The notes under the pieces: model-generated
What the model was told of the DNA's origin: nothing
What the model saw: only the letters and a program-made list of their open reading frames with translations
The model's database searches: none
Shown here: positions 1 through 11,394 of the stretch, piece by piece
How the letters are laid out: each line of letters opens with the position of its first letter
Position numbering within the stretch: the stretch's first letter is position 1
Assembly (NCBI GenBank): GCA_021234155.1
Contig: JAJEKV010000005.1
Span: forward strand, 19,392,089 to 19,456,088
Direction: 5' to 3'
From: Isoetes taiwanensis
Lineage: Eukaryota; Streptophyta; Lycopodiopsida; Isoetales; Isoetaceae
DNA: 64,000 nucleotides
Translations under genes and position numbers: made by a program

Positions 1-2700
1 CCACCATGAGGGCAAGAGAAACCTCTAGCACCTACATCGAAACGCATACCATCCAATCGGCAATATAGTAATGAAATATAGTCAGTTACCTACCTATAGT
101 CGTTCTCTTGTTATAGGACAGGCACTACTGGACACCCTGACGTTGGCACTCACTGAAGCCCACATCCCAATATAGCCCGCTACTTCGGAACACAATGCTT
201 TGAGGAGGAAAAGAACAGTCAAGAATGCCAACGTTGACTGCAGATAACAGTAAAAAGAACTTCGTAACTTCGTGATAAAAAATACCAGATATGAACTTCC
301 AAACTTACTTTCCAAGTCTGGCTGTCAGCAGTACCTGCTTTCATCATCATTGTTTGTATGCAAACTACCACGAGAAAGCTCTCGTAACTAAATTAGACTT
401 ACAAAATTTTTTTCCGCTCAGGTCGCATAATCACAATATAATGGGCAATTTTTCACACATTCCCTTAATTTCCTCCTCGAACATTGTTTGAATGTTGACA
501 CATTAAAAAGTATTAAAGAAACATTTTGACACATTAACATTGAAAATCTCAATCCCATCCACTACTTTAAAATATGATCAAATCCACCTTCACAGGTTAA
601 TGAAATAGCAGCATGTTTTACAGGATTTGAAAGGATAAGGTGTTACACTAGGTCGCTGAGATTAAACATCTTACAAATATCATTTTTTTTACAAACTTTA
701 GACCTGAGATGGCCACTTTAGAGCAATCACTCCTGAAATAGAAAGTGGTATGAGCTCAAGAAAGAATCAAAATAGCAGGGAGAAACTGATGGCAATAGAA
801 ATGCGATTCAATATATGAATCATCTTCTTAATATTCTTCTCTCCTATTCTATATTACATCGCCTTCTTATGTGGCTTCTCATGTTATACACAAGTCCAGC
901 TTCTTGATAATAAATAGATTTGTTTTGACCGCGGATCGGGTAGCAATTCATTATTACCGTGATTTTCCACACAAAGAGTCAAATTGTTATGCTGCCCTGT
1001 TGAGCGTCAGCTATGGCAACTTAGCATGGGAGTGGTACACGAAAAGTCATGTTCTTTGCTGGCCACAATCGTATCTTCCTGCAACAATCTATGGCATAAG
1101 CACATATCATACTTCTAAAAATACGTAACTCCGCATCACCCGCTTAATACTCGCTAGTATGCAGCAGCGCATTTTCCTTTCACAAAACAACCATATAGGA
1201 AGGCATGGTCTTCATGATACCATAAGAAAGGGATACCCCAATGAGAGCCAAGGGTCCGGGCGGCCCGGGCAACAAAGGAGAGCATAACAAAATGACTACC
1301 ATGGCTTACATGCCAGAGCCTTCTTGAAGATCCGACAGAACCCATTTGCTAAAAAATTGAGGGATCAATTTCGAAAGTAGCAATGCCGCTTGTAATAGCG
1401 CTTTTAGAAGCCTCTCGCCACCGTAAGAACTTCAATGCTCGTGCATACAAATTCCCTTTGTCATTGTTGAAATGCCCGAATATGCAAAAAAACAAACACC
1501 GCTAGAGCAAGAATACAACAATGAGAGAACCATGTTGCAATGATCTAGATTCACTGATAAGTTGGGCTTCTAGCCATAAATTCTAGAAGAGACATTACTT
1601 AAAATCAATGAAATGGAAAGCACGATTCCACTTTCAAGGATCCGACAGATGCCAACGAAGCTCCAGCTCACACTGAAAGGATTGAGAGAAGTCCCCGTCA
1701 ATACAATTGCTCATGAGAGGCTTCTTATTGATAAGACAAACTATTCAGCCAAATGTCTTTTTAAAATCACTTGCACTCAACATTTTTAAACACGTGTAAT
1801 TATTGAATTTGAGCCGCAAAGAGTTAACACTTAACTCTTATAGGTGACAAAATTGAAACCGGAAAATGACAGCCCATCAGAAAGAAATTTGCATCCCGTA
1901 CCCGCAAAATGATGAATGAACGAGAATGCATGAATACATGCATCCTCTTTGGTGTATAAGCACGCTTTAATGCCGACCGCCTCTTATTTCAAGCAACTCA
2001 TGCTTTGCAAAATTAAAGTTTTACCTTGTTCAAAATGAGTTCCACGATCAAGTCCCCATATTCAAAAACAACCATCTTACACCGCCGCTTAAATCTCCAT
2101 TCGCACTAATCGGCCTCCGTGATGATGCTCGATTATAAGAGAGATTCGTGAATGAAAACAAAGCTTTTCCAATGTCGTTAATCAAATCTTTAAAGAATCC
2201 AATTGTTGTAAATGATGAATGATACTACAATTGCATAACAATGACTTGCAATGGTTAATATTTACTCTTGCTACATATAATGTCTTTAACTTCATCCACA
2301 GGCCTATTCAACATACCGTAGGCCTGCCAAGAGAGAAGCTCCGGACACTGCCACCTACCACACCCATTCCTAGCTCAGCTGCTGCAGTAGTATCCATCAC
2401 CAAAAGTTGCTCAAGATTTCCCAAATTGTCTTGGTTTAGCTTCCCCTGCTCTTCTTGAGGTCTGCATTCAACACTAAATTTCATTAACACCATAAAGTTC
2501 TATCATAAATCTAGAACCAAACTAATACTGCAAAGAAAAACAGTAATGGTAATGAAAACTATTGACAGAGAAGCATGAGCTGCAGCAATTTCCGGAAGGA
2601 GATCTGCTAAAGTAGCGCGATGCTTGGACAAACAAACGTCAAAATTAAGCCCTAAGGATTCAAAAGCTACATGGCAGAACAGGTAAACCAAGAGACTCGG
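1..2700. repeat. Segmental duplication, copy A (left end outside window)
   Basis: This stretch matches 4234-6946 almost base for base at an offset of about 4.23 kb, and the match stops sharply at 2700 (after the shared actcgg). Differences are strongly patterned: where one copy has CTG or CAG the other often has CCG, CG or a small rearrangement, and homopolymers differ by one or two bases. The stretches 540-860 and 2225-2700 are nearly identical. Small minus-strand exon candidates are carried in both copies. Whether this is a true tandem duplication or an assembly duplicate cannot be settled from the sequence. Confidence 0.9.
2035..2461 (-). pseudogene. Copy A of two exons of an unidentified gene, with frame damage
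   Basis: Counterparts of the two best exons of copy B lie at 2317-2461 and 2035-2224. The first is one base shorter than its partner (ggcctgcc instead of ggccctgcc), which shifts the frame near its donor. The second is 190 nt instead of 201 and loses its open frame. The losses sit at CTG/CAG sites, so they may be consensus errors rather than real mutations. Splice borders are conserved in both copies. Confidence 0.5.
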
Positions 2701-4233
2701 TTCTCAAAATTATGAAGAATTGCAGATGCTTGAAGAGTCATAAAGCCATATAAATTAGTGACACATCAAATTGCTAAGTCTCCTGGTAGTGCACGTATTT
2801 GAAGAGCAATAGAAGAAGTCGCATCTTTTGATATAATATCTTCATTACCAATAACCCCCCATTAAAGAGATTGCCATTTTTGCTGTCAAACACGTTTATA
2901 ACACATCATCCCGCCTAGAATTACCCCAAGCATGTAAAAATTGTAAGGCGGTTTCATTAACTAGTTACCAAATTTTCACTTACCAAACCCCCATGCCTTA
3001 ACATTCTAATTTCCAAGATCCGTGACTCGCTTCTCGATGATAATAGGCAAAAAGAAAGATCATTGAAAGCCATATTGGTCCTTTTTTCCAAACCAAGCAG
3101 ATGTGGTACCATTGCAAGCCATTTACGTTGGGTATGCAACTTGAACTAAGCAGACGATCACCGACCAAAAGATCACATAATTGTTTGCAATAGACTTGCT
3201 ATATGCTTTTCATATTACAAATTGAGGGCTAGTCTTCATGTTGCACCTTGTTTGTTCATTGTGGAAGTGGACAATAGCATGGCGTGGTAGTTATCCATGT
3301 CCGCAATCTTTGCACAATAGACCAATTCCGAAGCGTGCACTCTCAGATTTATGAACCGCATAAATGTAGTGCCCGCTTGAGAAATATTGTGTAATTCGTG
3401 CCTTTGGCTTTTGAGGTATATAGGTGCCATATGGGAGTAGCTAACCTTTTGAGAAATTCCAACATAACCAATTCGCCGCAGCCTTATAATAGGAGATGCA
3501 ATATAATTACCTCGATGTAGAACAATATTGCAACAAAATTGTTGGGAGATTCCTTTCCTTCTTCCTACATTTGGTCGATAACCGCTTAACTCACCAAATG
3601 ACGTAAGCTTAACGCCTTGCTTCTCGCTCTAGGAGATACAAACAACATCAAATCCCATATACTCTTCTTCTATAATCGACCAATTCTATTAGCAATACTC
3701 ATACCACCTAAAACCAACAAAGCCATACATTCAAAATGCTTTCCATTGCATTGATGGCAAATTAGCAAACAATACATAGATTACCCATTGCTTTTATGGC
3801 TTTTCCGCAATAAGATTTACCCCAAAGTGCAAGAATAGTACGATTCCCTCAGAAGGCACAAAAGCACAAATTGACAGAATGTGAAAAACTATACATAGAG
3901 ATTTCTATATTATCCATGTACAATACACACTACATACCATAGGAACCGGAACTTGCCCGAGATTGTATTCTAACACCGACTAATCTTGTATTCCGAACAA
4001 TTATAGGTTCCTTGCTTGCTTGCACATGCTTATTTCCTCCCGCTTTGTATAAAACAATTGCAACCGGTGCTCTAATTTTAATTGAATCACTAGATCAAGA
4101 CCCACATTTGTCGCCTTTGTGTAGATGCCACCTCCTAAGCAAAAGTGGTTACAAACGATGCCCAAAAAAAATATATCCAATGAGAAGAAGAGGTATTGCA
4201 TGTCATTTCATAAGCGTAAGTACATCCTCATAT
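2701..4233. other. Spacer between the two duplicate copies; no gene supported
   Basis: AT-rich sequence found only once in the window. Short open frames on the minus strand (for example 3236-3430 and 4001-4201) have no recognisable motif or convincing splice borders. Nothing else was seen here. Confidence 0.5.
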
Positions 4234-5386
4234 CCACCATGAGGGCAGAGAAACCTCTAGCACCTACTGCGAATCCGCATACCATCCAATCGGCAATATA
4301 GTAATGAAATATAGTCGCTACCTACCTATAGTCGTTTTCTTGTTATAGGACGTGCACTACCGACACCCCGACGCTGGCACTCACCAAGCCCACATCCCAA
4401 TATAGCCCGCTACTTCGAACACAATGCTTTGAGGAGGAAAAGAACAAACCAAGAATGCCAACGCTGACTGCATGGGCCAGCAACAAAGAACTTCGTAACT
4501 CCTCGGGATAAAAAAATACGTGATATGAACTTCCAAACTTACTTTCCAAGTTCCGGCCGCCGCCAGCACTGCTTTCATCATCATTGTTTGTATGCAAACT
4601 ACCAATTTAGAAAGCTCTCGTGAATTCAAATTAGACTTACAAAATTTTTTCCGTTCGTGCTGCATAATCACAATATACGGGCAATTTTTCACACATTCCC
4701 TTAATTTCCTCCTGCAACATTGTTTGAATGTTGACACATTAAAAAAGTATTAAAGAAACAGTTGACACATTAACATTGAAAATCTCAATCCCATCCACTA
4801 CTTTAAAATATGATCAAATCCACCTTCACAGGTTAATGAAATAGCAGCATGTTTTACAGGATTTGAAAGGATAAGGTGTTACACTAGGTCGCTGAGATTA
4901 AACATCTTACAAATATCATTTTTTTTACAAACTTTAGACCTGAGATGGCCACTTTAGAGCAATCACTCCTGAAATAGAAAGTGGTATGAGCTCAAGAAAG
5001 AATCAAAATAGCAGGGAGAAACTGATGGCAATAGAAATGCGATTCAATATATGAATCATCTTCTTAATATTCTTCTCTCCTATTCTATATTACATCAGTC
5101 TACGATGTGGCTTCTCATGTTATACACAAGTCCAGTTCTTGATAATAAATAGATTTGTTTTGACCGTGACTGGGTAGCAATTCATTATTACCTGCATTTT
5201 CCACACAAAGAGTCAAATTGTTATGCTGCCCTGTTGAGCGTCAGCTATGGCAACTTAGCATGGGAGTGGTACACGAAAAGTCATGTTCTTTGCTGGCCAC
5301 AATCGTATCTTCCTGCAACAATCTATGGCATAAGCACATATCATACTTCTAAAAATACAGAACTCCAGATCACCTCTGGCGAATAC

Positions 5387-5964
5387 TCAGTTAGCTGCAG
5401 GCGATTTTCCTTTCACAAAAACAACCATATAGGAAGGCATGGTCTTCATGATACCATAAGAAAGGGATACCCCAATGAGAGCCAAGGGTCTGGCGGCCTG
5501 GGCAACAAAGGAGAGCATAACAAAAATGACTACCATGGCTTACAGCAGGAGCCTTCTTGAAGATCTGACAGGAACCCATTTGCGAAAAATTGAGGGATCA
5601 ATTCTGAGCAGAGCAATGCTGCTTGTAATAGCGTTTTAGAAGCCTCTGCTTCGCCTCAGAAGAACTTCAGAATGCTCTGGTGCATACAAATTCCCTTTGT
5701 CATTGTTGAAATGCCTGAATATGCAGAAAAAACAAACACCGTTAGAGCAGCAATACAACACAGAGAGAACCATGTTGCAATGATCTAGATTCACTCGATA
5801 AGTTGGGCTTCTAGCGATAAATTCTAGAAGAGACATTACTTAAAATCAATGAAATGGAAAGCACGTATTCCACTTTCAAGGATCTGACAGATGCCAACGA
5901 GCTCCAGCTCACACGGAAAGGATTGAGAGAAGTCCTGGTCAATACAATTGCTCATGAGAGGCTT
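5387..5964 (-). other. Possible downstream exons of the unidentified minus-strand gene
   Basis: Two weaker exon candidates follow the better ones on the minus strand. The first, 5964 to 5865, runs from an AG (caataag) to a GT (ggaatac/gtgc) with an open frame of about 33 codons. The second begins near 5538 with AMVVIFVMLSFVAQAARP, is rich in hydrophobic residues, and ends at a TGA at 5387-5389. It could be a membrane-associated C-terminus. I do not recognise a family, and the exon linkage is inferred only from orientation and spacing. Confidence 0.3.
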
Positions 5965-6269
5965 CTTATTGATAAGACAAACTATTCAGCCAAATGTCTT
6001 TTTAAAATCACTTGCACTCAACATTTTTTTAAACACAGGTGTAATTATTGAATTTGAGCTGCAAAGAGTTAACACTTAACTCTTATAGGTGACAAAATTG
6101 AAACTGGAAAATGACAGCCACTGTAAAGAAATTTGCATCCTGGTACCCGCAAAAATGATGAATGAACGAGAATGCATGAATACATGCATCCTCTTTGGTG
6201 TATAAGCACGCTTAATGCTGACTGCCCTTATTTCAAGCAACTCATGCTTTGCAAAAATTAAAGTTTTAC

Positions 6270-6470
6270 CTTGTTCAAAATGAGTTCCACGATCAAGTCC
6301 CCATATTCAAAAACAACCATCTTACACTGCTCGTTTAAATCTCCATTCGCACCACTGGCCTCTGTGATGATGCTCTGATTATAAGAGAGATTCAGGAATG
6401 AAAACAAAGCTTTTCCAATGTCGTTAATCAAATCTTTAAAGAATCCAATTGTTGTAAATGATGAATGATA
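6270..6470 (-). CDS. Internal exon of an unidentified gene (67 codons)
   Basis: On the minus strand an acceptor (gcaattgtag) is followed by exactly 201 nt of open frame, phase 0 to phase 0, ending AACAAG before a gtaaaac donor. The encoded stretch reads FFKDLINDIGKALFSFLNLS near its start and MVVFEYGDLIVELILNK at its end, with the composition of a normal helical protein. The next exon upstream is at 6563-6708. Compared with copy A, whose counterpart is 11 nt shorter, this copy is open. I do not recognise the protein, and a transcript or homology search is needed to name it. Confidence 0.55.
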
Positions 6471-6562
6471 CTACAATTGCATAACAATGACTTGCAATGG
6501 TTAATATTTACTCTTGCTACATATAATGTCTTTAACTTCATCCACAGGCCTATTCAACATAC

Positions 6563-6708
6563 CGTAGGCCCTGCCAAGAGAGAAGCTCCGGACACTGCCA
6601 CCTACCACACCCATTCCTAGCTCAGCTGCTGCAGTAGTATCCATCACCAAAAGTTGCTCAAGATTTCCCAAATTGTCTTGGTTTAGCTTCCCCTGCTCTT
6701 CTTGAGGT
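6563..6708 (-). CDS. Internal exon of an unidentified gene (146 nt)
   Basis: A minus-strand exon candidate bounded by an acceptor (gttgaatgcag) and a consensus donor (CCTACG/gtatgttg). The open frame reads PQEEQGKLNQDNLGNLEQLL, then a Gly-rich segment GMGVVGGSVRSFSLGRAY. A further upstream candidate lies at about 6830-6930 (ending KHRATLADLLPEIAAAHAS), and a gtaagtacttg donor at 6981-6991 may mark the end of a still earlier exon. The family is not recognised. The gene would run right to left, with its 5' end around 7.0-7.4 kb. Confidence 0.5.
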
Positions 6709-7530
6709 CTGCATTCAACACTAAATTTCATTAACACCATAAAGTTCTATCATAAATCTAGAACCAAACTAATACTGCAAAGAAAAACAGTAATGGTAAT
6801 GAAAACTATTGACAGAGAAGCATGAGCTGCAGCAATTTCCGGAAGGAGATCTGCTAAAGTAGCGCGATGCTTGGACAAACAAACGTCAAAATTAAGCCCT
6901 AAGGATTCAAAAGCTACATGGCAGAACAGGTAAACCAAGAGACTCGGTGTATAGTTCGAGGAAATGATTAGACCCATGTTCAAGTACTTACCACGAAAGA
7001 AAATCCACAAAAAATTGAAGATACTCCGAAGCAAAGAAAAAGCACGGTTGCAGAAACTCTGGAAGGCGTTGCAGCCACGGCCAGTGGGCTACTCACTTCT
7101 GCTTCTAAATCCGAGGCCGATTACAGCCGGAATGCTTCCTAAATAGGCAACACCTCAGAATGTAGAGATTTTGAGACCTAAATACCCTGTTTTGCAAAGA
7201 CATTCAAGCGCAAATATGAAATGATTCGTGTCTGAAGTTAGATTAGCTGAAGCTTGTGAATGAAATGCCCGACCAAACCGATTTTTAAAACAGAAGCCAA
7301 GGCCGGAAATTGAAGGCAAATATCTGGTTTGTAAGTTCTGTAGCCGAATCCTTGAGCTCTGAGGGATTAATTGGGACTCTGGAATGCGATTCTTGCAAAT
7401 GAATGTCTTAAAAGAGAGGGCCGACCCATAGCTGCAGCTTCATGTGCAACCTACTGGAGAATTGGAAAGCCGGAAGAGTAAGAGTGAGATGAGATTCGAT
7501 GGAGAAATCGATTTGGGGCTTTTGACGTGG

Positions 7531-7676
7531 GCCGTTCATCTCAGAGATGGACGGCCGAGATCAATCTGTACCAATGTTTTGGTACACCAACAAGAGGGGT
7601 GCTTGGGGAGTTACGAGGTGGCACCGTCTGGACCGTCCATCTCAAAAGATAGACGGCCGAGATCAATCTCTACCAA
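7531..7676. repeat. Duplicated 46-bp motif, 102 bp apart, each with a small foldback
   Basis: The blocks at 7531-7574 and 7633-7676 share gacggccgagatcaatct and flanking bases. Inside each, CCGTNCATCT pairs with the inverted AGATNGACGG a few bases later, so each unit can fold into a short hairpin. The interval lies just upstream of the minus-strand exons. Confidence 0.7.
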
Positions 7677-7739
7677 GATTTTGTGGCATAATCTCTACAC
7701 CATTTGAGACTCTACATCATTTGTGGCACCCAATATAAT

Positions 7740-7775
7740 TGTATATATATAAGGATATATATATATATATATATA
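7740..7775. repeat. (TA)n microsatellite
   Basis: Almost uninterrupted TA dinucleotides, broken once by aagg. It borders the left end of the degenerate LTR-type element. Confidence 0.9.
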
Positions 7776-7799
7776 AACAAAAATTGCATAGCACAATTA

Positions 7800-9195
7800 G
7801 TCTAGGAACTAGGCCCTGCCTCTTTATCCCTGGCCCTAGGAGGTGGTGGAGGCGGTCGGTGTCGCAGCAGAGTTACCCCAGGGTCTACTGTGGCAGCCGC
7901 AACAGATGCAACCTCCGGTGGATAGGCAACGGCCAATGGGGCTGCCGTGAGGAGCTTCATGCCCATCCAAGGCGCAATATCCTGACCCAAGGCCGTCAAG
8001 GCAAGATCCCGTCGTACGAGTACATAAGTAAACATACGATAGAGAAGCTTCTTGTGGCCGGCCAGTGTAGAGAGTGCGCGGAAGGCCCACCATGAAGCCT
8101 CACCGCCCTAGATCAGGGCTATGAAGAGGACTTGCAGGTGTCGGAAGGCCGACAAAAAGAAACGGGTAAAGGTGGTTACCCAAAGACCTTCCCTTCTGAG
8201 TCTCGATGCCGCCACTTCCTTATCCAAGTCCATGGGGACTTCTTCCTCCTTGAGCTCCATTTGCTCCTCCTTCTTGTGCTCGTGGTTATGATATAAATCT
8301 TCACCCTCATCATCCGAAGCCGGAGGGAACCTCAACCATATTGATGTTTGGGACGTGAGGTCCCATAGCCAGTGAAGGCATCTCGTGCGGGTTGGGCGGC
8401 CGGTTCCCCGCATCACTTAAGTCTCGGCGTAATAGAGTCTCCATGGCTCTATGGTCTCTCGACGGAACCAAGTATTTGGTGCACCTCCGAAGGAAGCTTC
8501 GGTAGAAGTGAAGTCGATAAAATCATCCATACAATACTCATAAGCTCGTAAAAGTACATGGTCTTTGCGCTTTGCGCCAAATCCGCCACCATATGATACA
8601 TCCGGATAATATCATCCAAGAGAAGGTACTCTTGCCCTTGGTGATAGATAAGCTGGAAGGTCGTTCTAACCCCGACAAGCCTATAGCTTGTTCACGGTTA
8701 TGTGGTAACTCCTCCGCTAGCTCTTTCCAACCCGCAAAGTCGCCCATACCTATATGCTCATCATCCCCTCCTCGGAGGACTCAGGCAGTTTGCCCTTCTC
8801 TACAGGCAAGGTTTCATCCTCAACGTATTGGTCCATGAGGATGGCTAGGGCGAAAGTAGCTTCCAGATATTGCCGCCTCGATCTTTGGACCACCGCGGTG
8901 TTTACCCCATCGGAGTTTCCCCTTCAGGACGTCATAAGCATGTGTGTCCCCTTTTAACATCTGCCGGACTATCTCCCGCTCCAAATACAATTGGGGAGGA
9001 TCCCCCAGAGGAATACACAGAGGAAGCATTTCCTCCATGTAGAAGTCAAGGAATCCGGGCGATCAGGATCTTGCTGCATACTTGTGAGGAGGTCTATGCG
9101 TTGGCATAGCAAAGGTTGCAGCAGGTCGAAGGGAACTTGTGGATCCCATTTCTCTCCATCATGGTACTAGGCGGCAAGGTCGGCGGCAGCCATGG
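7800..9195 (-). pseudogene. Second retroelement frame, broken
   Basis: It begins MAAADLAA at 9195, meets a TAG (the plus strand reads ggtactaggcgg), and reads on in the same frame into YHDGEKWDPQVPFDLLQPLL. Other open pieces are MGDFAGWKELAEELPHNREQ (8747 leftward) and an acidic stretch rich in Glu and Lys at 8108-8416. It looks like one coding region interrupted by stops and shifts. Function unknown. Confidence 0.35.
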
Positions 9196-9399
9196 CGCTA
9201 GAAGGGAGGAGAGAGGAAAAGAAACGTTTGAAATAACCTTAAAAGTCCCCTTTTAAACCCTTTTAGTAAGGCTGACGTCAGTATTTTATTTTATTTTTAA
9301 CATAAAACCATTAAACTTTTTAATTCAAAATAAAAGTCTCTTTATTAAATATTACAAGGAAATATTTACAAATGCGGGCTCCCGCAAATAAGCTAAGGT

Positions 9400-10641
9400 T
9401 GCTCCCCCCGTATCCTACGGGCGAGGGCTAGATCCTTAGGCATTATGGTGACCCTCTTTGCGTGGATAGCGCAAAGATTGGCGTCACCAAAAAGTGCCAC
9501 CAAGTAGGCTTCAGCAGCCTCTTTGAGCCAAAATTAAAAAGGTCCGGAAGCGGATCGGTCTTGAACTGCTTGCGCGATCTCTCGCATCCGACCTCTCAAA
9601 AGGTAGCTTCTCGATCGGAAGGTTTGTAGACTTCTGAAATTTGGCGGATTTCCGCAATGCCACGCAACGGGCCCGAACGGGTGAGGCTTCCATTGTGCCC
9701 GGGCTTCTGGTGGCCCCGACGGTGTTGGGCACCGTCTTAGCCTCAAAGCCCGGTGGGCGTTGTCAACTCATTGCCGCCTCCTGGGGCCGAGCTTGTCTTC
9801 TTCCCAAAAGCCCCGACGGTCCTTAACTTCTCCTTGTAATGATGCTTGGGACTTATGGGCTTACACCCTTCCTCCGGTGCTTAATGGTCTGGATGCTTCG
9901 GGGATGGGGCCCGCCCACTCCCTGCATGCACCTCCCTCCCTGCGGGTCCCGGGCTGGGTCTTGCGGTCCCGCTCATCCCGCTCCATCTTCTCCCGTTCCT
10001 CGGGCTCTCCTCGGATCTTCTTGAATCGAGCAAAAAGTGGGTCGGACACCACGATTAAGTTCAGCTTTGGTACCGATTTGGCCGCCATGAGACCCATATC
10101 TATCTCGAATAGTTGTCGGATAGTCTATGCCGATCTCGGGGATTTCTCCCCATACAAAGCTGTTGGAACCCTCATGCCACGCCGTATGGGGGAACGTCAA
10201 TGTCTCGCCATCAATAGCGGCAAAGCCGCCCCAGAGGTATCTTGGGTACTCCCTTCCCCGAAGCCGCCGCGGTCGGCCCGGCTCAATCTCCGTGGTCATC
10301 CTCTGGCCAAATCCCGATACGGTCGGGCCCTGCGCCTGATATCTTCCTCCTCCGTATGGCCTTCCCGCTTGGGAGGATAAAATTTGATGAGCATCATAAC
10401 CATATCGGGTTGCTCCACAATGGTATAGGGGAGTCATGAAGGTTCATTAGGATGAGGAATGGCTCGAGAAGTGATAGATAGGATATGGAATCCTATCATT
10501 GTTCTCAAAAACTTTACCAAAATACTCATCTAACAATATATCAATGAGGGCTGGGTCAGTAGCCATGTGCTTGGCAATCATGGCGTAGATCTCCACGATG
10601 CTCAAGGTACTTGGATCCGGAGCGCTCTTGGTGATGGCCAT
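9400..10641 (-). pseudogene. Gag-like frame of the retroelement, frameshifted
   Basis: The frame starts at an ATG at 10639-10641 (MAITKSAPDPSTLSIVEIYA) and stays open for about 64 codons. It then shifts into a long frame at 10437-9973 containing YPRYLWGGFAAIDGETLTFP and WHEGSNSFVWGEIPEIGIDY, and shifts again to a charged stretch near 9861-10097. The position downstream of the primer site fits a gag. I see no zinc knuckle and cannot place the family. Several breaks fall at CCTGG/CCAGG-like sites. Confidence 0.4.
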
Positions 10642-11382
10642 AGCAAATAGTGAGGTGGCGAATGGGATGGATAAGGAAGGGGGCGCTTAAGATGCACAAG
10701 GCACAAGGGCCAGGAGCAAGGTCCTGGCCTCGTGGCGTATGGCGGAGGGCGGCTCAGGCGGTTGGAGGCGCGGAAGCAAAAGCAAATGACAAGAAATAGT
10801 TTGTTAAACGGTCACTTAACTTTTAAAATTTCAAAATTTTTTTCCTTATTAACTTCGAAATTTTATTATTAAAAATTATCTGGCGGAAATACGAATAACA
10901 TACCTGGCCGGGCGCACGGCTGCATTATAATGCTTCCACCTCGACCGGGAGTCGTCGAAAAGCAAGCGGCGCTCGAAGTTGACTGGCGGGCCAAGCGTTG
11001 ATTTCGGGTCACGAGAAGGGGGGGCCGACAAAGATTTCAGCCCTTCTATCTTGATCGCAAAAACGACAAAAAGGCAAGCGGCTACCGAAGTTTGTTTTGG
11101 GCCCGCCCTTGACCATTTTTCGCCTAGAGTTGACTGTTCTAGGGTAATTCGAAAGTGCCTGATCCAATGGAACCCTCATCTTCGCCATTTGAGCTACCCA
11201 TCGACACTGTTAGGGCCTCCAATCTTGGGCCCTCCACTTCAAAGCTACAATTTCTCAACTTAACCTAACAACAAGCCAAACAACAAAGAGAACTAACGAC
11301 ACATTGACTTAGCCTCTTCCTAACTACCGTATACGAAGTTAGTGTTTGGCAGTGCTATGATTTCGAAAGCAACCGAAATCAC

Positions 11383-11394
11383 GGCTCGATACCA
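11383..11394 (-). other. Primer-binding-like site of the minus-strand retroelement
   Basis: The minus strand reads TGGTATCGAGCC, one or two changes from the usual plant tRNA-iMet primer site. It sits two bases from the presumed LTR edge at 11396. Confidence 0.45.

Larger units (their letters stand above)
4234..6946. repeat. Segmental duplication, copy B
   Basis: Second copy of the segment at 1-2700, beginning at ccaccatgagggca and ending at 6946, where it diverges into new sequence. In 5100-6450 this copy has CTG/CAG where copy A has CCG/CG forms. In 4234-4700 the reverse is more frequent. It carries the more intact version of the minus-strand exons. Confidence 0.9.

Noticed and set aside
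5234-5560. 108-codon plus-strand frame in copy B
   Set aside because: Copy A does not keep it open, no splice or promoter signal supports it, and the opposite strand has a better exon candidate.
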